From NCBI RefSeq assembly GCF_001029435.1, contig NZ_LDOV01000016.1, positions 1 through 64,000 of the forward strand: DNA of 64,000 nucleotides. Reading direction: 5' to 3'. Shown piece after piece: positions 46,224-54,763 of this stretch (positions within the stretch are counted from its first letter, which is position 1; every line of letters begins with the position of its first letter). A program made the position numbers and the translations under genes. The notes under the pieces were generated by a model that saw only the letters and a list, made by a program, of their open reading frames with translations, made no database searches and was not told the DNA's origin. The stretch is from Photobacterium aphoticum (lineage in GTDB: Bacteria; Pseudomonadota; Gammaproteobacteria; Enterobacterales; Vibrionaceae).

Positions 46224-47725
46224 GACTGTACCTCTACACCTTGGTATTGCTGATATTGATGGAACTGATTAATTTCACCGCTCACGGCCAGCAGGCGCGT
46301 CAGGGAGATCACATATTGATAAGCCGCCGCCACACGCTGGGTTTTCACACTGGCCAGATACAACTCGGCATCCACCACATCCAGCGATGTCGACAGCCCT
46401 TGGCTAAACGCTTTTTCACGCAGCGAGACATTTTCTTGCGCCAACGACAGGCTCGACGCCAACCCGTTGTACTCTTCCAATGCCTGCATCGCTTCGCGGT
46501 AGGTCTTCTCTACCAGCACCGACAAATCTTGCTCGGCTTGTGCACGCAGGTAATCCACCTGCTTCATCGCACTGTGCGCCGCTTTCACTTTGCCGGAGCG
46601 ACCCGAGTTATCCAGCAGCGGGATATTCACCCCCACGCCCACCGCCCAATCCGGCGCAGTTTTCGCGGCTAAAGTGTCATCTTCATGCAGGCTGTAGTTA
46701 CCGTACAAATACACTTCCGGGTAGTACTTGCCCTTCTCGGCGGTCATTAAACCGGTCGCTTGTTTTTTCTTGGCATCCAGAATGTGCAAGCCCGGGTAAT
46801 CGGTCAGCGTTTTTTCAATGAACGCACTCATCGGCGGCAGCGACGGGTTAATGAACAACGCCGTAGACGGCACGGCAGGCGTGTCCAATTGCAGCAACTT
46901 GGTTAACGCCACCTGGGCGATTTCCATTTCACGCTGAGCTTTTTGACGCTCTACCCGCGCTTTGTCATACGAGGCTTGGGCTTGCAGACGTTCCACTTTG
47001 GCGATCTGGCCTTGCTGCTCCAACTTCTGGGCATGTTGCCAGTGCTTTTTCAGCCCTTGCTCCACCTCAATGCGGGTCGCCAGCACTTGCTGCGTTAACG
47101 CCACACCAAAATAGAATTTCGACAAATCTTCAAACGTGCCCTGCTGTTTCATCGCCAGCAGGTACTGGGCTTCTTCAGTTTGGCCTTTGGCAATGTCTTG
47201 CGCGGCATTAATACGGCCACCGGTAAAAATCGGCCAAATTGCACGGATCGAACTGGTGAACACATCACGGTCGGTCAGTTGCGAGGTAAACAGCGCATCC
47301 AGTTGCGAGCCGTTGACACCCAAAGAGTGGGCCAAACGTGAAATGGCATCACCGGCTGGCATACTTTCAATTAAATCGGTGGGCTTGATTTCCACCGCCT
47401 TGTCCAAACGCGTGTATTTCGCGGTCGCGGTGATCTGCGGCAAGTTCAAATCGCTGGCAGCATCTTCCATGTGTTTGTAGCGATCCACATTAGCACGTTC
47501 TGCGGCCAGTCCATCGTTACCGGATACCACCGCCTGCCACGCATCCACAAAACTGACAGGGTGGCTCATGCGCGCATCGGCACTTGAAACCGGCGCTGAT
47601 GTCGACAAAACAGGCTGATACGGAGCAGTCGATGGTGTGATGCCAGAGGCATCGGCCGCGTGGCTGACGAGCGGCGCCCACATCATCATGCAGCTTATGA
47701 GTGCTGCGACGGGTTTTATTTTCAT
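46220..47725 (-). CDS. TolC-family outer membrane efflux protein
   Basis: A 501-residue channel protein with a Sec signal (VAALISCMMMWAPLVSHA). TolC-type repeats are visible: FVDAWQAVVSGNDGLAAERAN, TATAKYTRLDKAVEIKP, IWPIFTGGRINAAQDIAKGQ, GVGVNIPLLDNSGRSGKVKA and SQGLSTSLDVVDAELYLASVK. It is the first gene of a four-gene operon (channel, adaptor, two permeases). The start at 47725 gives a normal signal peptide; an ATG six codons earlier is less likely. The export substrate is unknown; drug or toxic-compound efflux is plausible. Confidence 0.88.
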   Translation of the reverse strand: MKIKPVAALISCMMMWAPLVSHAADASGITPSTAPYQPVLSTSAPVSSADARMSHPVSFVDAWQAVVSGNDGLAAERANVDRYKHMEDAASDLNLPQITATAKYTRLDKAVEIKPTDLIESMPAGDAISRLAHSLGVNGSQLDALFTSQLTDRDVFTSSIRAIWPIFTGGRINAAQDIAKGQTEEAQYLLAMKQQGTFEDLSKFYFGVALTQQVLATRIEVEQGLKKHWQHAQKLEQQGQIAKVERLQAQASYDKARVERQKAQREMEIAQVALTKLLQLDTPAVPSTALFINPSLPPMSAFIEKTLTDYPGLHILDAKKKQATGLMTAEKGKYYPEVYLYGNYSLHEDDTLAAKTAPDWAVGVGVNIPLLDNSGRSGKVKAAHSAMKQVDYLRAQAEQDLSVLVEKTYREAMQALEEYNGLASSLSLAQENVSLREKAFSQGLSTSLDVVDAELYLASVKTQRVAAAYQYVISLTRLLAVSGEINQFHQYQQYQGVEVQS

Positions 47726-47792
47726 TATGAACCTTTTAGCCATGAGGTAAGGCAGGAGTTAAGCCAGAGGCATTGGCCAGATAAGTTGATTC

Positions 47793-47808
47793 TAGAGTAT
47801 TAGCTCTA
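47793..47808. promoter_or_regulatory. Inverted repeat upstream of the tolC-hlyD-permease operon
   Basis: TAGAG-TATTAG-CTCTA, a perfect inverted repeat with 5-base arms, sits about 70 bases before the channel gene start. It could be an operator for a dimeric repressor, but no regulator gene is adjacent. Confidence 0.25.
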
Positions 47809-47930
47809 AAACTCAACCAGCAGAACAAAATAATCCTATCCCTCACGCCAAAATACAGAGAGTACGAAAGATTAGCGGAATGAATAAAAGGGAAACGTGA
47901 GAGAAGGACGCACACCAAGGAAAATGTGTA

Positions 47931-47955
47931 AAAAAAAGCGGGCAAATCTGCCCGC
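47931..47955 (-). terminator. Terminator hairpin in the leader of the tolC-hlyD-permease operon
   Basis: On the minus strand GCGGGCA-GATT-TGCCCGC is followed by TTTTTTT. It lies about 205 bases before the channel gene, with no convincing minus-strand gene to its right for it to end. It may therefore act as an attenuator within the leader or end a short RNA. Confidence 0.7.
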
Positions 47956-48332
47956 AGCTAAGGAAGTAAAGGAAAGAAGTATAGTGCGATATCCGTATCG
48001 CTGAGAATCATTACGCGAGCAAGGTTAACCATTTCACTTATACAGGACAAGTGACGGTATATTATTTGTGACCTGAGTCGCATAAAAAGCGCGCAAATCC
48101 ATCGTGTACGAAACTTTCCAAGCACATTGTCGCCCCCATTTTGTGCCGTCTTTCTTATGCACTTGCGCTACACCGTTACATTTTACTGATTGTGTGATGA
48201 ATAAGAGTGAAATAGCATAGCGTCGATTATCGGTACTGCCATATTCTGTCACCGCACGGGGTGAGCAATGGGTACGTGGATGGCAGACGTCCCCAGCAAT
48301 AGCCTCTCCCTTTCTCGGAAGTTGAAATAAAG

Positions 48333-48761
48333 ATGATGAAAAAAACGCTCTCATTGTTGATGCTGGTTGCAGCATTATCTGGCTGTGAAGAAGCCAACAA
48401 AGCGATTGATAAAGCACAAGATGCCGCCAACAGCGCGGTAGATACCATGCAAGAGAAAATGGAATCGGTAGATTTGGGCGAACTGAACCTGGAAAAACTG
48501 GGTGACGCGAGCAAATCCGCAGAAGCGCTGATCCTTGCGGTTGATGAAGCCCTGAACGCCGATTTCAGCGATCCTGAAGTGCTGATCAACACTCAAGAGC
48601 ACATCGCGAACGCGTACAAGTGCTTGGTGGACATGTCGTCTGAATCTACCGCTGAAAAGATGATGGCCAAAGTGATGGAAACCATCGGCAACCCAGAAAC
48701 CAAAACCTTGATCGAACAAGGGGTTGAAAAGGCACAAGCCGCTAAAGAATGTGTGATGTAA
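48333..48761 (+). CDS. Small helical lipoprotein
   Basis: A 142-residue lipoprotein (lipobox LSGC, Cys near residue 18). The mature part is acidic, rich in Ala, Glu, Lys and Met and predicted to be mostly helical, with two Cys (YKCLVDM and KECVM). ATG codons at 48333 and 48336 are equivalent starts. The 370 bases upstream hold only a minus-strand frame that I do not support. I recognise no domain; function unknown. Confidence 0.7.
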   Translation: MMKKTLSLLMLVAALSGCEEANKAIDKAQDAANSAVDTMQEKMESVDLGELNLEKLGDASKSAEALILAVDEALNADFSDPEVLINTQEHIANAYKCLVDMSSESTAEKMMAKVMETIGNPETKTLIEQGVEKAQAAKECVM

Positions 48762-48800
48762 GCGCACGCTGACACACTGTCTTTGGATTGCCCTGAATGA

Positions 48801-48823
48801 TGACGCTCACGGTGTGAGCGTCA
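48801..48823. other. Perfect inverted repeat after the lipoprotein gene
   Basis: TGACGCTCAC-GGT-GTGAGCGTCA, a 10-bp perfect stem with a 3-base loop, 40 bases past the lipoprotein stop. There is no T-run, so it is either a processing or stabilising hairpin, a weak terminator, or a protein-binding site. The rest of 48824-49184 shows no gene. Confidence 0.5.
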
Positions 48824-49184
48824 TGTTGGGAAGTTGGGTCGCGATATTGGACTGGTGTTGTAACACGTTTTTGGACAAAAGCGTTTGCTGTTTCTAACTC
48901 GCTTTGGATCACAAACATGCCAGCAACGATCACGCTGACAGCCCCCTGGACACTTTCGAGTTAGCAAGCCAACTTGCTTCGAATAAGTTCACATAAGCTA
49001 AGGCTAAGCTATAGCTAATCTTTCTAAAGTTTTAGGGAAATCACGTCTAAATCAACTTATGAGACTACTACCCAATCAAATCTATTGGGGCGTATGATCG
49101 AACCACCGCCCCCAAAAACGAAACAAATTTCCCTTTGAAAAGGATCAGCTGTTTTCTGGCTGAACTGATAAAACCATCAAAACA

Positions 49185-51257
49185 TTAACCTTTCCGTATT
49201 GCAATATGTTGAAGTTTTGCTGCTAATGCATTAATTTCATCGCGGTTTTTCCGGAAATACTGCTCAGTTGGATCTAATTTTTTTCTAGCATCCTCTAGAA
49301 ACTTAGCGGCTTCTAACAACCTCTTCTCAGAATCTTTATGGTCTTTATTTTTTTGCCAATAATATAACCTTGCTTTGGCTTTATTTAATGCACAAAAAGA
49401 GAACGTTCTAGACAACTGTCTTGCAGAGTCAAGAAGTGAGTCTCCTTCAACTAGATCATCATTCCTATATCTAATAATTGCTAAGTTGACAAGAGCATCA
49501 CAGTTTGAAGCATTTATTCTAATAGCTTCACGCCAAAGCTTTTCAGCTCGGTGTTTAGATTCTGTACTAGATATTTTATGGTATAAAAACCAGGCGAATC
49601 TATCGATTAGCGCCGAATTTAGTGGCTCCTCTTCCATTGCTAACTCATACATTTCTAGAGCTTCTGGATATTCCTTCTTCCTAACATGTGTACGAGCAGC
49701 TTTAGCGTATGGACTTCTAAACGCATCAACTATCCGATCTGATTTGTACTCGCTTTCAATCCTGTGAATTTGAGTAACTGTAGCATCAAGCTCTTCAGCG
49801 CTTTCAATTAACCTGCCCTTTTCTGTTTCAGGCAAATCATTCACCTTTTTATTGAAGAACCTACAGGACAACTCTTCGAGTTCAATACTAAATTTCTCAC
49901 CGTGATTCATCAGTGAACCAAAATATGTCTCATCGAATGTTGCATGAAACTCAGTCAATGGGATTGCCATCATTTTACACGCTTCAGAAACTGAAAAGTG
50001 ATCCAGAGGGCTCTCTGCCGTAACCAGCAACATATAAACCCTTTGTTGAGCCTTAGTCATACGTGCCCAAGCATCTTCGTATAAAAACTCTAGCAATTCA
50101 CCATTTGACTTCTTGAGAAGAGAGTCAAGTGCATTGTTTATACTACAACCAGTTAAACTAATCTGTTTAACGAGAGAACTAATGAGCAGGGGCTTGTACA
50201 TCAATTGCCCGCTTATTTGTCTAAGTTTTTTTTCACCAGCTTGAATTAAAGGCATTGCCTCAAAGTTTTCAGCTTGTCTCATTAATAGGTTTATGCATTC
50301 ACCCTCATCCAATCCTTTAACTGAGATTGGCGTTGCATTAATGAATTCTCTTCTTCTCGAAGTAACTATCATTTTACCAATTTTCTTTGAAACAGCTTGA
50401 AGAAACTCACCTAAGTTTTCTACTTCATGAGTAGATGTGGCAATTGTTTCAGTGTTATCAAACACAAAAAGCACATCATTTCTATCAAGACCTTGTTCCT
50501 TGAGATAGTTCACAGCTTTTTGAATCAACCTATCATCACTTACCTCATACCAATCTTTCGTCAGTACAGGCTCAAAAGCTCGTATTAATTCTCGGATACA
50601 CTCATCCATAGCACCAGCAACGCTTTTTAGATGAATAAGTCCATATTCTGTCCAACGTGTCATTTTAGCTGAGTAAAAGCTGATTACCTGAGGCCTTGGT
50701 TTGTTAAGCTCACCCCTGTCTTCTAGCAAGCGATTTAAAAACTCTAGTACCAACGTTGTTTTACCAAACCCCCCGTCACCAAATACAAGACAAGCTCGTT
50801 CATCATCGTCATTAAGCCACTCTGAGAGTTTAGTTAACTCTTTTTTGCGTCCCTCGAATATAGCTGTCTGCCGTCTCGGGATATTGTGTAGAAAACTATG
50901 TAGTTTGTTAGCTTCCGTGGTTTCAACTAGCTCAGAGAAATTATAAGGTTCCTTGTTTGAATGGTCTGACTGCAAATAAATACATTTCTCATGCAGCTCT
51001 AGCACAATTTTACTCGCATCCAATCTCGACAGGTGTCTTCCTTGCAGCTCCCATACGCCTCTGTTGCAGATAATCTTTCTAACTACTAAAGGTAGTTCTG
51101 CGTTAACAAATGGGAAATAAACAACGTCGCTTCCAATAGTCAATTGGTGATTTTTTTTGTCATAGCTTGGCAGCAAGTCACCGAGGGTGCTCAAAGATAA
51201 CTCCACCAACTCCAGGGTCTTTACAGACCACTCAGAAGCATTTTTTTCACACAGCAC
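49185..51257 (-). CDS. NB-ARC/STAND NTPase with TPR domain, C-terminal part of a split gene
   Basis: The frame is open from 51368 and the first usable start is GTG at 51257, giving 690 residues. Order: an N-terminal region of about 140 residues, a P-loop NTPase with Walker A VFGDGGFGKTTLVLEFL (about 160-175) and Walker B DVLFVFDNTE (about 260), the MIVTSRRREF sensor segment and GLDEGE typical of NB-ARC proteins, a winged-helix-like part, and TPR repeats from about 520 (YPEALEMYELAMEEEPLNSAL). The stretch is visibly AT-rich against its neighbours, suggesting transfer. STAND NTPases of this kind often act in anti-phage defence. The upstream frame joins it if one G is lost from the tract at 51326-51336, so the intact protein would be about 813 residues. 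Confidence 0.8.
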   Translation of the reverse strand: MLCEKNASEWSVKTLELVELSLSTLGDLLPSYDKKNHQLTIGSDVVYFPFVNAELPLVVRKIICNRGVWELQGRHLSRLDASKIVLELHEKCIYLQSDHSNKEPYNFSELVETTEANKLHSFLHNIPRRQTAIFEGRKKELTKLSEWLNDDDERACLVFGDGGFGKTTLVLEFLNRLLEDRGELNKPRPQVISFYSAKMTRWTEYGLIHLKSVAGAMDECIRELIRAFEPVLTKDWYEVSDDRLIQKAVNYLKEQGLDRNDVLFVFDNTETIATSTHEVENLGEFLQAVSKKIGKMIVTSRRREFINATPISVKGLDEGECINLLMRQAENFEAMPLIQAGEKKLRQISGQLMYKPLLISSLVKQISLTGCSINNALDSLLKKSNGELLEFLYEDAWARMTKAQQRVYMLLVTAESPLDHFSVSEACKMMAIPLTEFHATFDETYFGSLMNHGEKFSIELEELSCRFFNKKVNDLPETEKGRLIESAEELDATVTQIHRIESEYKSDRIVDAFRSPYAKAARTHVRKKEYPEALEMYELAMEEEPLNSALIDRFAWFLYHKISSTESKHRAEKLWREAIRINASNCDALVNLAIIRYRNDDLVEGDSLLDSARQLSRTFSFCALNKAKARLYYWQKNKDHKDSEKRLLEAAKFLEDARKKLDPTEQYFRKNRDEINALAAKLQHIAIRKG

Positions 51258-51321
51258 GCTGTGACCAACAGCATCATTTCTAAATTGAACCCATTCTCCA
51301 AGTTTATTGCCTAGACCTTTT

Positions 51322-51624
51322 TTAACCCCCCCCCCCTTCTTTATACCATCCGTGCGCGAGGTTTCTGTCTACGTAAGTTCTCAAACTTGGCAAAATAGAT
51401 TCAATGATTTCAACCGGTAGACCATCAGATGGCTGTTGCATCCGATTTAATGATGCCTCAAGGTCCACCTCATTCTCAGGCAAGTACCGTGAACAGCGTT
51501 CCAATGATGTTAGTGTTGCAACTTGCAAAATAGAACGTAATACACTCGAGTAAAACGTTACTTTTTCGGTTGGACTCAAACTAGTTGGGACTTGCGACAA
51601 GACTTTATTGTATAGATTAATCAT
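51322..51624 (-). CDS. N-terminal part of the split STAND NTPase gene
   Basis: A 100-residue frame starting at ATG and ending in EGGGG then TAA, directly in the 11-G tract. With 10 (or 13) G residues, translation would continue in frame through VKKGLGNKLGEWVQFRNDAVGHSV into the NTPase frame. The sequence upstream and downstream of the tract reads as one protein: VDRNLAHGWYKEG before and VQFRNDAVGHSV after. The piece is helical (LSPTEKVTFYSSVLRSILQ) with no domain I recognise; it may be a sensor or effector module. In the state given here it would be made as a short truncated protein. Confidence 0.65.
   Translation of the reverse strand: MINLYNKVLSQVPTSLSPTEKVTFYSSVLRSILQVATLTSLERCSRYLPENEVDLEASLNRMQQPSDGLPVEIIESILPSLRTYVDRNLAHGWYKEGGGG
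51326..51336 (-). repeat. Homopolymer of 11 G (minus strand) splitting the NTPase gene
   Basis: Eleven consecutive G residues on the coding strand. Eleven give an immediate stop; ten or thirteen restore one long frame. Such tracts are classic slip-strand mispairing sites. A sequencing or assembly error in the tract is the main alternative. Confidence 0.9.
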
Positions 51625-51857
51625 ACTGTGAAGGTGCTTACATTCTAAAAATAATTGAAGCTATCACATATGCACTTAGATTAACATGCCAGTGAGCGCA
51701 CATTTACCACTTACCTTTTGAAATACATATTTTTTAATGGCTTATTACCCACACATACAATTCTGACGAAAAGTTTCTAGGACGAACGAGGTGATGCTTG
51801 TATCTCTTGATAAACCAAATTAAAACACTTTGGGGCAAATCTAAGATACACCGCATA

Positions 51858-51890
51858 CAAAAAAGGCGCTGTTCGTGAAAACAGCGCCTT
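51858..51890 (-). terminator. Terminator of the CxxC protein gene
   Basis: On the minus strand AAGGCGCTGTT-TTCACG-AACAGCGCCTT is followed by TTTT, a strong hairpin 20 bases past the stop codon. Confidence 0.88.
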
Positions 51891-51910
51891 CATTTAATCA
51901 GCGATTCGCC

Positions 51911-52273
51911 TTATTCGCCGCAGTCTGTGCAGCTCTGTAGTGCGATTTCGTGTTCGAAAACAAGGTTGCCTTCTAGCTCAGCAATCTCTTCCGCTACCGC
52001 TTGCTCGTCGTCTGCTTCTACTTCGTTGTTCGCCAACTCTTCTTCAGAGTAGCCGTAGTAGTTCAGTAGCAAGTAAGCACGTGCGTCTTCTTCTGCACAC
52101 GTTACGTTTACCGCAAAGTCAGGTTCAACGTTGCCAGCCGCCATCAGTGCTGTTGCTTGCGCGACGATTTCGTCTTTCATCGCTTCAGTTAGCCAGCCCA
52201 GATCCGTATCTACTTGCGTTTTCTTACAGTCAAAGCAAGGCAGTTTGTGAAAGTAGTATTGAAAAGTCGCCAT
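51911..52273 (-). CDS. Small acidic protein with two CxxC motifs
   Basis: About 120 residues, acidic in the C-terminal half, with paired CxxC motifs near each end (LPCFDCKKTQ at about 12-16 and SCTDCGE at the end) that could bind zinc together. No signal peptide, so probably cytoplasmic. ATG codons at 52279 and 52273 both lie after a GAAGGA site; 52273 has the better spacing. Monocistronic with a strong terminator. I recall similar short conserved proteins in vibrios but no function. Confidence 0.7.
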   Translation of the reverse strand: MATFQYYFHKLPCFDCKKTQVDTDLGWLTEAMKDEIVAQATALMAAGNVEPDFAVNVTCAEEDARAYLLLNYYGYSEEELANNEVEADDEQAVAEEIAELEGNLVFEHEIALQSCTDCGE

Positions 52274-52596
52274 CGTCATTTTTCCTTCTAGCAATATGAG
52301 CTCAGATTATGCTGATTTTAAGGGCAAATACTAGGTATAAACGCGAAATGTTGCTAATTGAGGAAAAGAACCGCTCTTTGTGCTCCATCCACACAATACA
52401 CCTTACTTTCCGGCTCGCTGTGAACCCCGTTCGGCCGTTGCAAAATGCTGAGAGCAATACGATGCTTTCTTTCTCTCGCGCTTGTTCACGCTATAGGCGG
52501 GGTAGATACTGAACTCGCATTTATAAAATGCTCAATGACTTGAGCTAAGCCATTCTATCCACACACATTACCGTCAGCCGTTAAAAGGAACACCGC

Positions 52597-53370
52597 GTGA
52601 AAATAGGCATCGTCCAACTGCCCATGGGTTGGACCATTGAAGACAACCTTGCCCATATATGTCGCACCGTATCCAACCATTATCACGCCGTTGATACGTT
52701 CTTGTTCCCAGAGTTAAGCCTGAGCGGGTTTCACCGCCAGATCCGCAGCCAAGCCGATCCCGTTGCCAGAGAACGCGCTCTCGACCAGCTGGCCCAACTC
52801 GCCTATGCCTATAGGGTGAACCTCTGTTTGGGGCTGCCTTTTCAATCAGGCTATCAGGTGTTCAACCGCTACCTGTGTATTGATCGCCAAGGCCATATCG
52901 CGGCGCAGTGGGATAAAATCGGCCTGACTGACAGCGAGAAATCCTATTTCACTGCTGGCGGGTTGTCTTTCGATGCTGCCGATCCCGCCCACGGCAGCCG
53001 CCCAATAATGACGCTCGACGGGATAAACATGAGCACCATCTTGTGCCGGGAAGCAGAAGATGTGGATTGTGTGATCCACAGCCTGCAGCACCAACACGTC
53101 GAGGTGCTGCTGTGGCCCAGTTACATCATGCAGGTGAATGAAGGCGCGCAATACAAAGGCTTTTATGCCAATGCGGCGACCATCGCCGAGGCGTTACAGT
53201 GTTATGTGATTCAGTGCAATTGGCCGTATGCGCTCAATGATCCGGCCATTCGTGGCATGGGACGCAGTGTGATTATCGGCCCGCGTGGAGAACGCTTAGG
53301 CCAGCTGCCCGCCGATAAGGCGTCGGTCGGGATATTTGATCTCCAAAACGGCCGGCTGTCACTTCTCTAA
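52597..53370 (+). CDS. Carbon-nitrogen hydrolase (nitrilase superfamily)
   Basis: A 257-residue cytoplasmic enzyme of the nitrilase/amidase superfamily. The catalytic triad is visible: Glu in FLFPELSLSGF, Lys in QWDKIGLTDSEKSYF and Cys in STILCREAED. Members hydrolyse amides or N-carbamoyl compounds; the substrate is not evident. It starts at GTG with an AAAAGGAA ribosome site eight bases upstream. The serine hydrolase gene follows 41 bases later in the same direction and is probably co-transcribed. The 300 bases upstream show no gene. Confidence 0.85.
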   Translation: MKIGIVQLPMGWTIEDNLAHICRTVSNHYHAVDTFLFPELSLSGFHRQIRSQADPVARERALDQLAQLAYAYRVNLCLGLPFQSGYQVFNRYLCIDRQGHIAAQWDKIGLTDSEKSYFTAGGLSFDAADPAHGSRPIMTLDGINMSTILCREAEDVDCVIHSLQHQHVEVLLWPSYIMQVNEGAQYKGFYANAATIAEALQCYVIQCNWPYALNDPAIRGMGRSVIIGPRGERLGQLPADKASVGIFDLQNGRLSLL

Positions 53371-53411
53371 TCCCCCCTCTTTTTATCGCATGTTCCCATA
53401 GGGAGAAGCCA

Positions 53412-54638
53412 ATGACTATTGATACACCTCCACGTCTTGCCCCCCATCGCACGGTATGGAAATGGCTGTACGGCGTGCTTGCCATCGCGATCCTCGCCTT
53501 TGTCCTGGTGATCATTTATGCGCCGCCCCGTGTCGATATGGCGACCTTTACCTGGACAAAAGCCGCGCAAACGCATGACTGGGCCATCCAGCCCCCGGCA
53601 CAACAAGGTTTTCAGCCGGAACCGCTAATTGCGTTGCACAATACGGTGACCCATCGCAAATCCAAGCGGGTGCAATCGTTACTGGTTGCACGCAACAATG
53701 CGCTGGTTTTTGAACAGTATTACCCGGTCAGAAGCGCCCATGACGGTACCCCGATGCCCAAGCCCTTCCCGCCTTCGGCCGACACGCCTCACCAGATGCG
53801 TTCCATCACAAAAACCATCACCGCCACGCTACTGGGGACCTTACTCTATCAAGGCAAAATTGCTCATACCGACACCCCGTTGCTGGACTTCTACCCGCAC
53901 ACCGAAATGGCTGACAGGGAACAAAAGCAAGCCCTGACACTCAACCATGCCCTCAATTTCAATAGTGGCCTGAACTGGCAGGAATGGTATGTCGCTAACA
54001 GTGATGCCATGAACATGTGGCTGTCTGACGACCCTTACGCCTATGTGCACAGCAAAACCATGGCTCACCCTCCCGGCGAGCCGTTCGTCTATCAAGGTGC
54101 GATGAGTGTGTTGCTCGGCGGAGCCATTGAACAGGTGACCCAACAATCATTACGCCAATATGCCCAAGAGGCGCTGTTTAGCCCGTTAGGGATCACGCAG
54201 TTTGATTGGTTTACCCATGAAGTCACCGGGGATTATCTCGGCTCTTCCGGCTTATATTTGCGCTCGCGGGATTTAGCCAAATTAGGCCAGCTCTACCTCA
54301 ACCGGGGGGTGTGGCAGGGTCAGCGGATCTTCTCTGAAGAGTGGGCGGCACAAAGCCTGCAACCAAAAGGTAAATTCTGGCCGAAGAAAACCATCGCGTA
54401 TGGCCATAACTGGTGGTTCCCGCAAATCACACAAGCAAACGGTGAGCGCATTCAGATCGCTGCCATGCGCGGGGCGGGCGGACAAGAAATGATGATCCTT
54501 CCAGATTACCAGCTCATTATGGTGATGACATCGGGCGCGTACATCGGTCAGGACGAAGATTATCCCTTTGAGTTGCTGGTCGACTACATTCTGCCTGCGA
54601 TCGGTGTAGAAAACGCGAAGTATCAACCAAGGATATAA
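53412..54638 (+). CDS. Membrane-anchored serine hydrolase, class C beta-lactamase family
   Basis: A 408-residue protein with an N-terminal membrane anchor (WLYGVLAIAILAFVLVIIYA) and a periplasmic hydrolase domain of the beta-lactamase/esterase fold. The SxxK nucleophile motif is RSITKTITATLLG; the second motif FVYQGAMSVLLGG occupies the YxN position; the third is less clear (AYGHNWWFP and AMRGAGGQEMMILPD). Such enzymes act as esterases, peptidases or cell-wall enzymes rather than true beta-lactamases. Probably in one operon with the upstream nitrilase gene. Confidence 0.82.
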   Translation: MTIDTPPRLAPHRTVWKWLYGVLAIAILAFVLVIIYAPPRVDMATFTWTKAAQTHDWAIQPPAQQGFQPEPLIALHNTVTHRKSKRVQSLLVARNNALVFEQYYPVRSAHDGTPMPKPFPPSADTPHQMRSITKTITATLLGTLLYQGKIAHTDTPLLDFYPHTEMADREQKQALTLNHALNFNSGLNWQEWYVANSDAMNMWLSDDPYAYVHSKTMAHPPGEPFVYQGAMSVLLGGAIEQVTQQSLRQYAQEALFSPLGITQFDWFTHEVTGDYLGSSGLYLRSRDLAKLGQLYLNRGVWQGQRIFSEEWAAQSLQPKGKFWPKKTIAYGHNWWFPQITQANGERIQIAAMRGAGGQEMMILPDYQLIMVMTSGAYIGQDEDYPFELLVDYILPAIGVENAKYQPRI

Positions 54639-54763
54639 ACGGCGCGACGAAAGAGGGACATGGCACACGTGCGCGGTATCGACAGTATCTGGTATCGCGC
54701 AAGCCAAAATCGCCATTCTGAGCCACACTTAACATTGGCTCTAACGGATATAGAACGGCGGCG

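Noticed and set aside
48034..48417. Minus-strand frame of 127 residues between the export operon and the lipoprotein gene
   Set aside because: Its start lies inside the lipoprotein gene and the N-terminal half is not protein-like. The C-terminal half and the terminator downstream at 47931 keep a small gene here possible, but support is too weak.
48960..51700. Genomic island with integrase and att sites around the NTPase gene
   Set aside because: The stretch is AT-rich, but no integrase, transposase or flanking direct repeats could be seen.
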